Shown here: positions 28,209-39,488 of the stretch, piece after piece | Layout: each line of letters begins with the position of its first letter | How positions within the stretch are numbered: position 1 is the stretch's first letter | Origin: Bacteroidales bacterium | GTDB taxonomy: Bacteria; Bacteroidota; Bacteroidia; Bacteroidales; JAIOZK01 | NCBI GenBank assembly: GCA_021740625.1 | Contig: JAIOZK010000005.1 | Coordinates: 1 to 64,000 of the forward strand | Length of the DNA: 64,000 bases | Direction: 5' to 3' | The notes under the pieces: model-generated | Told to the model about the DNA's origin: nothing | Databases searched by the model: none | The model's input: only the letters and a program-made list of their open reading frames with translations | Position numbers and translations under genes: made by a program

Positions 28209-30737
28209 TTATTTAATGCCCAACAGTTTACCCATGGATTCGAAATCAAATTCCTTTAATATCTTTTGAAAATAATCTCCCAGACTCTGGTTGATTTTTC
28301 TGATCTCCGGGATGTGTTCTTCCAGCACTTGGATATCACCACTGATGGTGGCATGTTTCAATTTTTCCACGAGATCACCGGGAAGGCTGCTTATGACCTC
28401 TTCATCCGGTTTCTTATTATCTGAAAAGCGGGTTTGGGTTTCTGCGGTTTTTTTGTATTCATATTCAATTTTCAGGTAATCCCGTATCTTATTCAAAACT
28501 TCATTTTCCCTGAATGGTTTTTTGATGAATTCATCCGCACCCGAGTCAAGGATTTCGTGTCTGTCTTCTTCAAAAACACTTGCGGTAACTGCGAAGATCA
28601 CGGTTTTTTCCCCTCCGGGAAGTTTCCTGATTTTGCGGATTGCCTCAAAGCCGTCCATCACGGGCATGAACATGTCCATCATGATCAGATCGGGTTTCCA
28701 TTCCTGAAAGATCTTCAAAGCTTCCGAACCATCCCCAGCACTTCTGATGTTGAATCCCACCATGGTAAGCATTTTGCTTAGGAGGTCCCGGTTGGGTTTT
28801 TTGTCATCTACCACCAGGACTTTATATGTCGGATAACCTTTCCTTATTCCGATGACCATTTCATCTGCTTCGGGCAATTTGACATCTTCCTCTTTTCCTT
28901 CTTTTATTTGGATAAAAAACCTGAATACGCTGCCTTCACCACTTTTACTTTTAACATTGATATCTCCTTTAAGCATTTTGATGTATTCTTTGGAGATTGC
29001 CAATCCCAGACCTGTTCCGCTATGCGATTGCCGACCGCTTTTGGTTTGCTCAAAATGCATGAACAATTTATTCAGTTCTTTTTCTTCTATGCCTGCCCCC
29101 GTATCTTCAACTTCAATAACAAGCTCGTAATAATTGTTTCCGGGTAATTTTTTCGACCAGACCCTGGTGAGTATGCCGCCTTTTTTCGTGAACTTGACGG
29201 CATTGCCCAGCAAATTGATCAGGATCTGTCGCAGCTTGCCTTCGTCGGTAATCACAAATTCAGGAACCTCCGGATTGATTTCAAAGGAGAGCGACAGGCC
29301 TTTAGACTGGGTTCTTACCCGGAACATCAATTCAATGTCGCGCAGAAAAATTTTCAGGTTAAAGGTTGATTGATAGACCTGGACACGTCCGGCCTCAATT
29401 TTTGACATTTCAAGAATATCGTTTATCAAGGCGAGCAGATGTTCACCACTGGAATTGATGGTTTCCAGGTTGCTCAGCATATCCCCTGTAAGCCGGTCGT
29501 CTTTTTTCATCAATTGCGAAAATCCCAGTATGGCATTGAGTGGTGTTCTGATTTCGTGCGACATATTTGCCAGGAATATACTTTTGGCCTTGTTGGCCTT
29601 GATGGCTGATTCTTTTTCCACCTGCAGGTCTTCAATGCGTTTCTGTTCGGATATATCTTCGTAAATACCAATCCCACCGATCAGTTTTCCGTCACTATCA
29701 AACAAAGGCGTATAAATGGTACGCACAAAAAGCTTACGTCCTGTAATCGATGAGGTATATTCGCCCCTGAACACGGCTCGCTTACCGGTCAGTGATCTTT
29801 TGAAAACTTTCAGCATTTCCCCGTCTTCAATGGTTTGATGCAGGTTTTTGCTGATGATGTCCTTTTTTGTAAATCCGAACAAATCTTCCAGTCCTTTATT
29901 GCAGGTGGTAATGTTACCGTTTTCCGTATAATGGAAAATACCCAGGGGGGAGTTGTCAAGGATCAGATTGAGTTTTTCATTGCTTTCCCTGATCTGTAAC
30001 TCTGCTTGTTCCTTTTCTTTCTCCCTTTTCTGTATTTGTTCGAGCATTTCATTAAAGCGATCATACAATTCACTAATTTCGCATTTACCCGTTTTTTCAA
30101 TTCTTTTGTTATAATTACCCGTCCTGGAAATTGTATTTGTGAAGTGGGAAAGTTTGATGACGGGCTCTGTTATATAACGCTGAAATTTGCTGGCCAGCAT
30201 ATAGCCGATGAAGATGAAAGCAATCATCAGGCCTGTCATTAAAAGTATATAATAGGTGATTTGTTTTCTAAGAACTTCGGTGGAGACATTTAGCAGAATG
30301 CTGCCATAATGAGTATCATCATATATGATCGGTTCATAGACCAGGAGCTCATTATCGTTGAATTGAATTGTTGAACTTTTAAAGTTTTTATTGTTGAATT
30401 CTGCCTTGCCCGAATCACCATACGTTGCAAAAATATCATTGTTTTCATCATACAAAATTGCATAATCAATTTCCGGGACATTCTTGAGTTTCTCAAGTGT
30501 TGCTTCCGCGCCCTCTTTGTCATCAAATGCCAGTGGACTTACACAAAAGTCCCCGGTAATCCGGGCATTTAGTTCTGAATTATTGATGAGATCATTCCTG
30601 TAATCACCCACCCCCCAGAAGATCATTGCAGTAAAACTAATCACAACAATAAAAACTGTGATGGATTGTACAAGCAGAATGATCTTATTCTTTACGGATA
30701 GAGATTTGATGAAGTCCGATAGTTTTCTTTTAATCAT
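28209..30737 (-). CDS. hybrid histidine kinase (periplasmic sensor, HAMP, PAS, HisKA/HATPase, receiver)
   Basis: N-terminal TM with CHASE8-like region, FLANMSHEIRTPLNAILGFSQLM, DTGAGIEEKELNKLFMHFEQTKSGRQSHSGTGLGLAI, VLVVDDKKPNRDLLSKML...DLIMMDMFMPVMDGFEAIRKI; helical C-terminal tail. Confidence 0.88.
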   Translation of the reverse strand: MIKRKLSDFIKSLSVKNKIILLVQSITVFIVVISFTAMIFWGVGDYRNDLINNSELNARITGDFCVSPLAFDDKEGAEATLEKLKNVPEIDYAILYDENNDIFATYGDSGKAEFNNKNFKSSTIQFNDNELLVYEPIIYDDTHYGSILLNVSTEVLRKQITYYILLMTGLMIAFIFIGYMLASKFQRYITEPVIKLSHFTNTISRTGNYNKRIEKTGKCEISELYDRFNEMLEQIQKREKEKEQAELQIRESNEKLNLILDNSPLGIFHYTENGNITTCNKGLEDLFGFTKKDIISKNLHQTIEDGEMLKVFKRSLTGKRAVFRGEYTSSITGRKLFVRTIYTPLFDSDGKLIGGIGIYEDISEQKRIEDLQVEKESAIKANKAKSIFLANMSHEIRTPLNAILGFSQLMKKDDRLTGDMLSNLETINSSGEHLLALINDILEMSKIEAGRVQVYQSTFNLKIFLRDIELMFRVRTQSKGLSLSFEINPEVPEFVITDEGKLRQILINLLGNAVKFTKKGGILTRVWSKKLPGNNYYELVIEVEDTGAGIEEKELNKLFMHFEQTKSGRQSHSGTGLGLAISKEYIKMLKGDINVKSKSGEGSVFRFFIQIKEGKEEDVKLPEADEMVIGIRKGYPTYKVLVVDDKKPNRDLLSKMLTMVGFNIRSAGDGSEALKIFQEWKPDLIMMDMFMPVMDGFEAIRKIRKLPGGEKTVIFAVTASVFEEDRHEILDSGADEFIKKPFRENEVLNKIRDYLKIEYEYKKTAETQTRFSDNKKPDEEVISSLPGDLVEKLKHATISGDIQVLEEHIPEIRKINQSLGDYFQKILKEFDFESMGKLLGIK

Positions 30738-30992
30738 CTATCTGTTGAATATGCACTTAATTTTATATTAATATCTAATAATTGAATTCTTCTTAAAATG
30801 ACCCAAGCCCCCTGGGATTTGATTGTTCTTTCAAATATATGAAATTCAGGGGGTAATTGCAAATGTTTAATTATTATGGAAAATGACTGGAAATTTATAT
30901 CAATAATGTATGTATAAATCATGTTTTTAACAAAAAGTTTTCAATATAGCCGGATAAATATTATATTTAAAAATTAATCAGGATTTATAAAG

Positions 30993-33023
30993 ATGGGATA
31001 TCTCTTCAAAAAATTCTCAGAAATTCTATTCAGGGTTTTTGTAATTATTTTGTTTTTTCTATTGCTTCCCGGGGCTTTCGGGCAAGTCAGGGATACCATC
31101 ATAGCCGAAGATATCCTTGGGATGTCGCTTGAGGATATGATGAAAATGGAAGTGGTGAGCGCTTCAAAAGTGTCTCAGCAAATCAATGAAGTGCCGGCCA
31201 ATATCAGGGTAGTTACGGCTGAGCAGATCAAGGAAAGGGGTTATTTTACCCTTGAACAGGCGTTGGGTGATCTGCCTGGTTTTCAGTTCCGGAATATCAA
31301 TGGGTTCAATACCTATTCTTTCCTCAGATGTATTCCAAATCAAAACAACCTGATTTTGCTGCTGGTAGACGGAATTCAGATGAATGAACTGAATTCAGGT
31401 GGATTTTACGGCGGTGCACAATACAACCTGACCAATGTAGAAAGGATTGAAGTGGTTTACGGCCCGGCATCCTCATTATACGGAACCAATGCTGTTTCCG
31501 GCATCATCAATATCATTACCAAAAAACCCGGGGAAGCCAATGCGGGACATATAAGTAGCTCATTCGGCAATTTTGACACCTATGCAGCAGATTTCGGATA
31601 TGAATATATCAATGAAGAAGAAGACGCAGGATTCAGGATTTCGGGCATGTTCAGGACTTCTGAAAAAGCTGATCTGAGCGGAGAAAGTGGTGATTACAAC
31701 TGGACGGATCAAATGGAGAATTTTGAAGATGATTATACTTTCAATGCTTTCTTAAAATATAAAAGCCTTTCGGCAGGTGCAATATACCAGAATAAGCAAT
31801 CCTCAAGAACAACGAATTATAAAAGCGTAGGTGATGAATATCTTGATCGTGGAACATTGTGGAATATTGATTTTCTGAATGCCTATCTCAAACATGAATA
31901 TGATCAGGGAAAGAACTGGTCGAACAATGTCCAGGTATATTTCAGGAATACCACGGTAAGAGATAACTCCATCGGGTATATTATCAAAGCAGATAGCACA
32001 CAGGCGGGTGACCAGGTTGGTTATTTCCGTCCGAACTACCTGGGCGGTGTTGAGGAGCAGTTTAATTTTAATCTTAAAAAGAGTATCTATTTTACTGGCG
32101 GAATTGTGTATGAATTTGAGTCCCTTTCCGAAAATTTTTCCCTGAGCCATAGTGATGATCAGCATAAAACGCCTCCTCCTCCCGACCAGCCCGACCAGAT
32201 CAGGAATAATCTTTTGAGTTTATATTCGCAGGCCCAGGCCCACTTTCTGAATTATTTCGTTTTTACCGCAGGTGCCCGACAGGATTTCAGCAGCTATTAC
32301 GGGAATGTTTTTACCCCCAGGTTTGCCCTGGTTTACAACCAGAATGAAATTAGTGCGAAACTATTGTACAACAAAGCCTTCCGTGCACCGCGCCCCTGGG
32401 ATTTCAATTCGGGCATCGGAAATGATAATTTGGAACCGGAAATCATGAAATCAGGTGAACTCTTCGTATCATACAGCATTGGTAAGTACTGGAATATTGA
32501 ATCATCTGTTTATAAAAACTCCTTGAGCCAGATGCTGGCCCGCCAAATTGTTGATACAGCCGGAAACTGGCGCTGGATTAACAGGGATAAAGTCAATACA
32601 ACGGGAGTTGAATTTGGTTTGCACTATAAAAAGCAGGGATTTTCCATTTTTGCCAATTATGCTTACAATATGTCGGAAGACCAGGATGGAAAAGAATTGC
32701 CTGAAATTTCAAGGCATGTTGTTAATGCCGGGTTATCTGCGAATCTTTACCGGAATAAACTCTTTTTACATTTGGGCGGTCATTATTACGGTAATAGAAA
32801 AAATCCGAAAATTATCCAGTCGAAAGGAAACAATATAATTGATGATGCCTGGGTTTTCAATGCAAGCCTGAGTTTGTTAGATGTCCGATCATTTGACCTG
32901 CAACTGATAGCCGATAATGTACTGAATGCAAAGTACTATCACAGTTCAAACCGGCCACCCGACAGATACAGGCAGGCCCAGAGGAGTATCCGTTTGAAAC
33001 TGACATATAATTTAGAATTTTGA
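30993..33023 (+). CDS. TonB-dependent outer-membrane receptor
   Basis: PANIRVVTAEQIKERGYFTLEQALGDLPGFQFRNINGFNTYSFLR...VERIEVVYGPASSLYGTNAVSGIINIITKKP (plug); barrel ending IRLKLTYNLEF. Confidence 0.88.
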   Translation: MGYLFKKFSEILFRVFVIILFFLLLPGAFGQVRDTIIAEDILGMSLEDMMKMEVVSASKVSQQINEVPANIRVVTAEQIKERGYFTLEQALGDLPGFQFRNINGFNTYSFLRCIPNQNNLILLLVDGIQMNELNSGGFYGGAQYNLTNVERIEVVYGPASSLYGTNAVSGIINIITKKPGEANAGHISSSFGNFDTYAADFGYEYINEEEDAGFRISGMFRTSEKADLSGESGDYNWTDQMENFEDDYTFNAFLKYKSLSAGAIYQNKQSSRTTNYKSVGDEYLDRGTLWNIDFLNAYLKHEYDQGKNWSNNVQVYFRNTTVRDNSIGYIIKADSTQAGDQVGYFRPNYLGGVEEQFNFNLKKSIYFTGGIVYEFESLSENFSLSHSDDQHKTPPPPDQPDQIRNNLLSLYSQAQAHFLNYFVFTAGARQDFSSYYGNVFTPRFALVYNQNEISAKLLYNKAFRAPRPWDFNSGIGNDNLEPEIMKSGELFVSYSIGKYWNIESSVYKNSLSQMLARQIVDTAGNWRWINRDKVNTTGVEFGLHYKKQGFSIFANYAYNMSEDQDGKELPEISRHVVNAGLSANLYRNKLFLHLGGHYYGNRKNPKIIQSKGNNIIDDAWVFNASLSLLDVRSFDLQLIADNVLNAKYYHSSNRPPDRYRQAQRSIRLKLTYNLEF

Positions 33024-33046
33024 TCAGCCTAAAAGGTAAATACGAA

Positions 33047-33586
33047 ATGCCTGTGAAAAATACACACATAAAACTCGGCCTTTTGATATTCCTTCTTTTT
33101 TTCGGAATGAAATATTCCGCAGCACAATCGGAGGAGTATCTGCTGAAGGCTGGTTTCCTGGAAAGATTTACCCGTTTTATCGACTGGCCCATGGACTCAC
33201 TGAAAGAGAAAAGTGAAAAACCTTTTAATATTTTGGTTCTTGGGGAAAATCCATTTGGAGATATATTGAATAGATTTTATGAAAATACAAATATCAAGAA
33301 CCGGAAAGTACGCATTGAATATGCTGATGAAATCGATACGAATAAAGCATATCATTTGATTTTTATTTCGGGATCCGAGAAACGCCGGCTCAACAATATT
33401 TTATCTTATACGCAAAATAAACCAATTTTGACTGTTGCCGAAACAGAGGGCTTCGGTGAAAAAGGGGTGTTGATTAATTTTTATATTGAAAAAAACCGGA
33501 TTCGCTTTGAAATAAACAATTCCGCATTTCAGGAATCGAAGCTTAGTGTCAGCCACCTTCTGATGAATGTTGCCACTGTGATTTGA
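33047..33586 (+). CDS. YfiR/DUF4154 family periplasmic protein
   Basis: EEYLLKAGFLERFTRFIDWPMDS...FNILVLGENPFGDILNRFYENTNIKNRKVRIEY...ILTVAETEGFGEKGVLINFYIEKNRIRFEIN. Confidence 0.8.
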   Translation: MPVKNTHIKLGLLIFLLFFGMKYSAAQSEEYLLKAGFLERFTRFIDWPMDSLKEKSEKPFNILVLGENPFGDILNRFYENTNIKNRKVRIEYADEIDTNKAYHLIFISGSEKRRLNNILSYTQNKPILTVAETEGFGEKGVLINFYIEKNRIRFEINNSAFQESKLSVSHLLMNVATVI

Positions 33587-33797
33587 TCTCCTTCGGGTTG
33601 CTTCTGGGGACGAGAAGACATTGTTTACACTGGTCACCAGGCAATTTTCTTATGTTCTGCAACAGAAAACCGGGTTCAGGTTTCAACAATGTTGTTTAAT
33701 GCCGTTTATCTGATGTTATCTGATGGAATATGGCAAATTGTTTTTGATTTGCATTAGGATTGCCCATCTATAAAGTTGTTTCATCTCCGCCAGAGGA

Positions 33798-33830
33798 TAA
33801 AAAAACCGGAAGTCTCTGGCCTCCGGTCTT
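33798..33830 (-). terminator. hairpin terminator for the minus-strand gene
   Basis: Minus strand: gACCGGAGgccagagaCTTCCGGTttttttatcc. Confidence 0.6.
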
Positions 33831-33852
33831 TTGCAATGGTAAAGATTCGATT

Positions 33853-36800
33853 TTATTGAACCAGTATCTTTCTCAGCAACCTTCCAGTATCATTTTCAAG
33901 AATCAGGATAAAGATGCCTTTCTGCTTAGTGCCGAGCTCGATCTCTTTGCGGTATTTTCCCTGAATACTGATGTTATCCATGTTTAGCAGGGATTTTCCA
34001 CCCGCATCAATAAGTTTCATCTTCAGCTTCAAATCATGCAGGGTTGACATGCTGATGGTAAAACTTCCTTTGTTGGGATTCGGGAAGATATCCAGCTTCG
34101 TCAGGCCGCTGATCTCTTCCATTCCGGTGCAGTCTTCTATGGTAACGGTTACGGAATCTTCAACGCTGCAATTATTGATATTTGTAGCAATCACATGAAA
34201 TTTTGTTGCTCCAATACCAATCATCAAGCTGTCGACAGTAATGCTTGCTGTCGTGAGGTTCCCCGGGGTCCATAAATAATTGGCACCATCAGGAATTGTG
34301 GCATCCAAGACTACATTCTGGTAATTACAAATAGTTGTATCAGGTCCGATATCCAGACTGGGTACCTCATTCACCTGAATGCTTTCCTGCGCTGAATTAG
34401 AACATCCGTTGGGAGCTGTGTATGTATATTTAATCATGTGCATTCCTGTTCCGGCCTCAGCGGGAATAAAATAATTATCATCGACCCCATTACCCGAATA
34501 CTCTCCACCTGCAGGCATTCCGCCGCTAAGTTCAAAAGGTTCATCATTTAAACAAACCGGAGCAAATGGTGCTACATAAACTTCTGGAGATTCAAGAACA
34601 GTCATTTCTGCATATGCAGTATCACTGCAGGTATTTGCATCGGTATAAACATAAGCAATCATATGTGTACCTGCACCAGCTTCAAAAGGATCAAAAATAT
34701 TGCCTTCTACGCCAGTTCCGAAATAATTTCCACCTTCGGGCAGACCTCCGCTTAATTCAAATGGATCCACACTTTCACAAACTTCATCAAAAGGATCCAG
34801 CGTAACCTCCGGAGCTGCATTGATGGTAAGTGTGAGTATGATGGCATCGCTCTCGCAACCTATGGTCTGCGTGACATAATATTCATAAATACCTGCCTCG
34901 GTTTGTCCCGTTTCCAGTGTGTCTCCTTCACCCACAACATTCAGCAGTTCGGGGTCGTCGTACCAGATGATGTTCTCACCTTCCGCGATCAGGGTGTTTA
35001 CAAGTTCGTTGCTGCAACATACAACGTCCTCTCCTGTGGGAGGATCAGGAGGAGTAGCCACGGTGATAAAATCTGTTTTTGTGATTTCATCTGATCCGGC
35101 GTCATTGCTAACCAGCAACGTGACATCATAAGTGCCCGGTTCATCATACACGATCCCGCTGGGATTTTCATCTGAAGAAGTTCCCGGGCTTCCGCCTTCA
35201 AATGTCCATTGCCACTGGCTTGGGAAATTGGCAGACTGATCCATGAAGTCGACTGTGCCGCCTGAGCAAACCTCCGTGGGCTCAGCACTGAAGTCAGCCA
35301 CAGGTGGTTGTAATTCAACAATATTAAGTGTTACAGTTCTCTTATGAATGGGTGTTCCGTTGGGACCTTTTCCGGTAACGCTCATCTCATAGTTACCCAG
35401 CGGGACACCTGAAGCTGTGATCACGATCGCTACCGATCCTGGAAATGAATTCATACCGTTTCCGTTGGGATAATTCACAGAGAAGGACCCTGAAGGCGGA
35501 TCTTCAATTACTGAAGTAAAAATAGCGTAATCCTCATATAGCTTTACACTGGGTACTTCCGCCCAAACAGTATCCGAAACGGCAAAGCTGATCTGCTCAT
35601 GCGACATGGTCATGGCAAAATCAGGAAAATAGCTGGTAAAGCTTGCAAAAGTTCCCCACCTGAAATCCGACCAGGTAGCCATGGAAACTTTTGCATTGGA
35701 TACAATACCGTTATAATCTCCCTGGTATCTTGGCGTACCGCCACCACCACATGTTTCACAATCAATTACCATTTTTTCGTTGGAGATTGCCTGGTTGGGT
35801 TTGAAGGTTTGTCCGCCATCATCAGAATAAGTTGCATAAATGAGGGCACTGTCGCTGGTTGGTGTGTCACGGGTATCCATCCATTGTATGTAAAGTTTAC
35901 CCGTTTCCTTATCACACCAGATGGCGGGTTGCCACTGGTGATGATTCTGTGTATTCGAATCATCATTAACACGCACATCGTCTGACCAGGTTTGTCCATA
36001 GTCATCGGAATACCGGCACCAGATATCTGGCTTATTGCCATCGCCGGGTGGGTCGTTGCTTGCATAAACAAGGTAAAGCCTGCCTCGGTAGGTCCCGTAG
36101 CTGTTGTCTGCTGCAATAAAAGGATAGGGCCGTGTACGCATGTTTTCAACAGAGTTGCGACCGCCAACTTCTTCTCCTACATAACCAGCCACATTTAAAC
36201 TGGATTGTTGTGTAAAACTGTTTCCGCCGTCCGTCGATCTGTAAAAGGTATAGGTGGAAGCAAAAGCACTTCCGGAATTTGTAACTACGTAAACCGAACC
36301 ACCCTGTACATCCCCGTTGGGCCCGACAGCTACCATCATGCCGGGCAGGGATTGCGTGTTAAAAGTTTCGGTTTGCTGGAAGGACTGACCATAATCAGTA
36401 CTCCGGGTAAAATTCCCGACACCTCCGCCACCGGTCATCACACTGTAAACATAATTGGCATAAGGCCCGGCTGTCTGGTCTGCTGCCAGCCAGTTTTTAT
36501 CAACCCCGTTGATGGCAGTGACCGGATCGCTCCAGCTTTGTCCGTTATCACTTGAAACAACAAGCTTACACCCTTGAATAGAGCTGCCGTACATGTTTTC
36601 ATAATACAGGTTGCCCAGGCTGTCGTATGCCGTCAGAACATCGCCCCTGATATTGGCACCACCCCAGTTAACATCGCCGTCGAACCACTCATGGCCGTCC
36701 ATGGTATAATGCGGATTATCGATGTTAAAGGAATTGAAAAATTCCGTGGGTTCCTGTGGATTAACAGAGATGTGCCCTTCGGCAAAATCCAATCCTACAT

Positions 36801-37017
36801 AATAATTATCATATCCATCAATGGTTATGATCTCAAACACCCTTTCACCCCTTTGCTCTTTGGCAAGCTCAAGATACCATTGTGGGATGCGGTCTAAATT
36901 GGGATCATTTTTGATCTGTTGAGCACTCATTTGACCAGCACAAAACAAAACTGTACTGAAAAATGTTATCATTGTCAGCATTTTAGCTGACTTTCTTAAT
37001 ATGTAAATCTGTTTCAT
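33853..37017 (-). CDS. Large secreted Asp-box (BNR/sialidase-like propeller) protein with PKD domain, internal duplicated modules and T9SS tail
   Basis: Asp boxes SSDNGQSWSD, STDGGNSFTQ, SDDYGQTWSDD, SDDGGQTFKP; PKD VDFMDQSANFPSQWQWTFEGGSPGTSSDENPSGIVYDEPGTYDVTL; T9SS tail LDIFPNPNKGSFTISM...GIFILIL. Confidence 0.82.
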   Translation of the reverse strand: MKQIYILRKSAKMLTMITFFSTVLFCAGQMSAQQIKNDPNLDRIPQWYLELAKEQRGERVFEIITIDGYDNYYVGLDFAEGHISVNPQEPTEFFNSFNIDNPHYTMDGHEWFDGDVNWGGANIRGDVLTAYDSLGNLYYENMYGSSIQGCKLVVSSDNGQSWSDPVTAINGVDKNWLAADQTAGPYANYVYSVMTGGGGVGNFTRSTDYGQSFQQTETFNTQSLPGMMVAVGPNGDVQGGSVYVVTNSGSAFASTYTFYRSTDGGNSFTQQSSLNVAGYVGEEVGGRNSVENMRTRPYPFIAADNSYGTYRGRLYLVYASNDPPGDGNKPDIWCRYSDDYGQTWSDDVRVNDDSNTQNHHQWQPAIWCDKETGKLYIQWMDTRDTPTSDSALIYATYSDDGGQTFKPNQAISNEKMVIDCETCGGGGTPRYQGDYNGIVSNAKVSMATWSDFRWGTFASFTSYFPDFAMTMSHEQISFAVSDTVWAEVPSVKLYEDYAIFTSVIEDPPSGSFSVNYPNGNGMNSFPGSVAIVITASGVPLGNYEMSVTGKGPNGTPIHKRTVTLNIVELQPPVADFSAEPTEVCSGGTVDFMDQSANFPSQWQWTFEGGSPGTSSDENPSGIVYDEPGTYDVTLLVSNDAGSDEITKTDFITVATPPDPPTGEDVVCCSNELVNTLIAEGENIIWYDDPELLNVVGEGDTLETGQTEAGIYEYYVTQTIGCESDAIILTLTINAAPEVTLDPFDEVCESVDPFELSGGLPEGGNYFGTGVEGNIFDPFEAGAGTHMIAYVYTDANTCSDTAYAEMTVLESPEVYVAPFAPVCLNDEPFELSGGMPAGGEYSGNGVDDNYFIPAEAGTGMHMIKYTYTAPNGCSNSAQESIQVNEVPSLDIGPDTTICNYQNVVLDATIPDGANYLWTPGNLTTASITVDSLMIGIGATKFHVIATNINNCSVEDSVTVTIEDCTGMEEISGLTKLDIFPNPNKGSFTISMSTLHDLKLKMKLIDAGGKSLLNMDNISIQGKYRKEIELGTKQKGIFILILENDTGRLLRKILVQ

Positions 37018-37147
37018 ATAAATAATGTTATTTAGAATAAGTATAAATGTAGATATATTTATGTATTTTCACAAATTATTTTGAAAAATATTGCTGCGAA
37101 TATTACACACAAAATTCAATATTTAACCTTATCAATTGATAATTAGT

Positions 37148-38680
37148 ATGGAAGAAGCGAGAACAAAGAAATCTTTTTTTGACCGTTTTTTAAATTTTGT
37201 TGAAAAGGCTGGGAATGCACTGCCACACCCGGCCACACTGTTTTTAGTATTTGCCTTGCTGGCCCTGGTGTTTTCATGGCTTTTTCATTTTATGGATTTC
37301 ACGGCCGTAAATCCTGCAACTGAACGCCTGGTCAGGCCGGTCAATCTGCTCTCCGATGAGGGATTGTATATGATACTCGACAAGATGGTTGAGAATTTTA
37401 CCAGTTTTGCACCCCTGGGTATTGTGTTGGTAGCCATGCTGGGAATCGGTATTGCTGAAGCAAGTGGCTTGATCGGTGCTGGTATTCGAATGCTTGTGCT
37501 GTCTGCACCGAAAAGAATGCTCACTTTTGTGCTTGTATTTTCTGGAATATTGTCGAATCTGGCCAGTGATGTAGGGTATGTGTTGCTGATCCCATTGGGC
37601 GGCATCATCTTTATGACGGTAAACAGGCATCCGGTGGCCGGCATGGCAGCAGCCTTCGCCGGTGTTTCAGGTGGTTTCAGTGCCAACCTTTTACTGGGTA
37701 CCATCGATCCCTTACTGGCAGGACTTTCCGAAGAAGCTGCCAGGATCATTGAACCTGGTTATTCAGTCAATCCTACTGCCAACTACTACTTCATGTTTAT
37801 ATCCACATTTTTTATCGCCTTTGTAGGAACCTGGGTAACTGACAAAATTGTGGAACCTCGACTGGGTGAATACAAAAAACAAGGGGGTGAGGAAAAGGTT
37901 GAAAGACTGTCTGGTCTTGAAAAACGTGGATTGAGATGGGCAGGGATTACCGTCCTGGTGATCATGGGTGTTATTCTGCTGGGTATTATTCCTGAAGATG
38001 GATTTTTCAGGCCTCCATCAGGACATCTGCTCGAATCCCCCCTGATCAAAGATGTTGTGGCCATTATTTTCCTGGTGGCCGGATTAACCGGGATTGCCTA
38101 TGGTTTCGGGTCAAAAACCTTTAAAAATGATACCGATGTGATGAATGGCATGAGTTCCACAATGAAATCATTGACCATGTATATCGTGTTGGTATTTTTT
38201 GCAGCGCAGTTTGTGGCCTATTTCAAATGGTCGAACCTGGGTGTGATCTTTGCCATCAAAGGCGCCGGTTTGCTTTCAGCATCCGGACTTGGTATCATTC
38301 CGCTTATGATTCTCTTTGTGATACTGGCTGCATCCATCAACATGCTGATGGGAAGCGCCTCGGCCAAATGGGCTATCCTGGCACCGATATTTATTCCCAT
38401 GTTCATGCTGATGGGGTACTCTCCTGAATTGTCCCAGGTGGTTTACCGCATAGGCGATAGTGTAACCAACATTATCTCTCCCATGATGAGCTTTTTTGCA
38501 CTGATCATTGCATTTGTGCAAAAGTATTTGCCAAAAGCCGGCATCGGAACCATCATTGCAACCATGTTGCCTTACTCAATTGCATTTTTTATTGTTTGGA
38601 TAATTCTGCTCATCGTTTGGATTACCATCGGACTGCCGCTTGGTCCGGAAGCTGAGATTTTTTACGAGCTGCCTAAATAA
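37148..38680 (+). CDS. AbgT family transporter
   Basis: [113 protein letters not shown]. Confidence 0.9.
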   Translation: MEEARTKKSFFDRFLNFVEKAGNALPHPATLFLVFALLALVFSWLFHFMDFTAVNPATERLVRPVNLLSDEGLYMILDKMVENFTSFAPLGIVLVAMLGIGIAEASGLIGAGIRMLVLSAPKRMLTFVLVFSGILSNLASDVGYVLLIPLGGIIFMTVNRHPVAGMAAAFAGVSGGFSANLLLGTIDPLLAGLSEEAARIIEPGYSVNPTANYYFMFISTFFIAFVGTWVTDKIVEPRLGEYKKQGGEEKVERLSGLEKRGLRWAGITVLVIMGVILLGIIPEDGFFRPPSGHLLESPLIKDVVAIIFLVAGLTGIAYGFGSKTFKNDTDVMNGMSSTMKSLTMYIVLVFFAAQFVAYFKWSNLGVIFAIKGAGLLSASGLGIIPLMILFVILAASINMLMGSASAKWAILAPIFIPMFMLMGYSPELSQVVYRIGDSVTNIISPMMSFFALIIAFVQKYLPKAGIGTIIATMLPYSIAFFIVWIILLIVWITIGLPLGPEAEIFYELPK

Positions 38681-38686
38681 TAGCGT

Positions 38687-39400
38687 TTATACTCGTTTGT
38701 GCTTCATGTTGTGGATCAGGGAAATAATGAAGTAAAGGATGAGGATGAAAGGTATGGCAATGAACCTGAAAAAGATGACAAGGATCACTGCAGCAACCAA
38801 CAGCAGGTACCGGGACTGATTCCCGCTGAAATGATATCCTTTGAACTTCATTGATATCAGGGGTATTTCTGATACCAGCAGGAAAGAAAAAACCAGGATA
38901 TATCCGATCAGGAACCAGGAATTGAAGATCGTCTGGCTGATCCAGGTGAAAGCCGGTTCTTCCTGGACAAAGATCATTGGGAAGGAAGCGATGAGGATTG
39001 CATTGGCGGGTACAGGCAATCCAATGAAGTGTTCTTTCTGCCTGGAATCCAGGTTGAATTTGGCCAACCGCAAAGCGGAAATGAGGGGTATGATAAATGC
39101 CAGGATTGAAAAAGATTTGTATTCATCCGGAAGAGTCGTATCCAGCAGTTTCCAGAGAATGAAACCGGGGGCTGCTCCAAAGGAAACTATGTCGGCAAGG
39201 CTGTCCAGCTCTTTCCCAATTTCACTGCCTGCTTTCAGGATTCTTGCGGCCAGCCCGTCGAGCAGGTCAAAGAAAGCAGCTATGAATATGAAAATAGCTG
39301 CTTCCGATAAATTGTTCAGAATGATAGCCAGTATTGATAAGCATCCAAAAAAAAGGTTCAGCAGGGTAATGAAATTGGGAAGATGTTTTTTTAGTTTCAT
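38687..39400 (-). CDS. pssA: CDP-diacylglycerol--serine O-phosphatidyltransferase
   Basis: LPNFITLLNLFFGCLSI...AAFFDLLDGLAARILKAGSEIGKELDSLADIVSFGAAP: CDP-alcohol phosphotransferase signature. Confidence 0.9.
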   Translation of the reverse strand: MKLKKHLPNFITLLNLFFGCLSILAIILNNLSEAAIFIFIAAFFDLLDGLAARILKAGSEIGKELDSLADIVSFGAAPGFILWKLLDTTLPDEYKSFSILAFIIPLISALRLAKFNLDSRQKEHFIGLPVPANAILIASFPMIFVQEEPAFTWISQTIFNSWFLIGYILVFSFLLVSEIPLISMKFKGYHFSGNQSRYLLLVAAVILVIFFRFIAIPFILILYFIISLIHNMKHKRV

Positions 39401-39488
39401 TGGATTTGCTTTTGCTTATGCAAATATACAACAGCAAGATCGAATACCTTGATATGATTTGAAGTTTACCCTCCCTGATTTTCTATGA

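Noticed and set aside
35599-36555. Several 100-130 aa ORFs antisense to the large Asp-box gene, and similar ones in the 54-62 kb array
   Set aside because: They recur at the same places in paralogs because the sense codons are conserved; no start signals or families.
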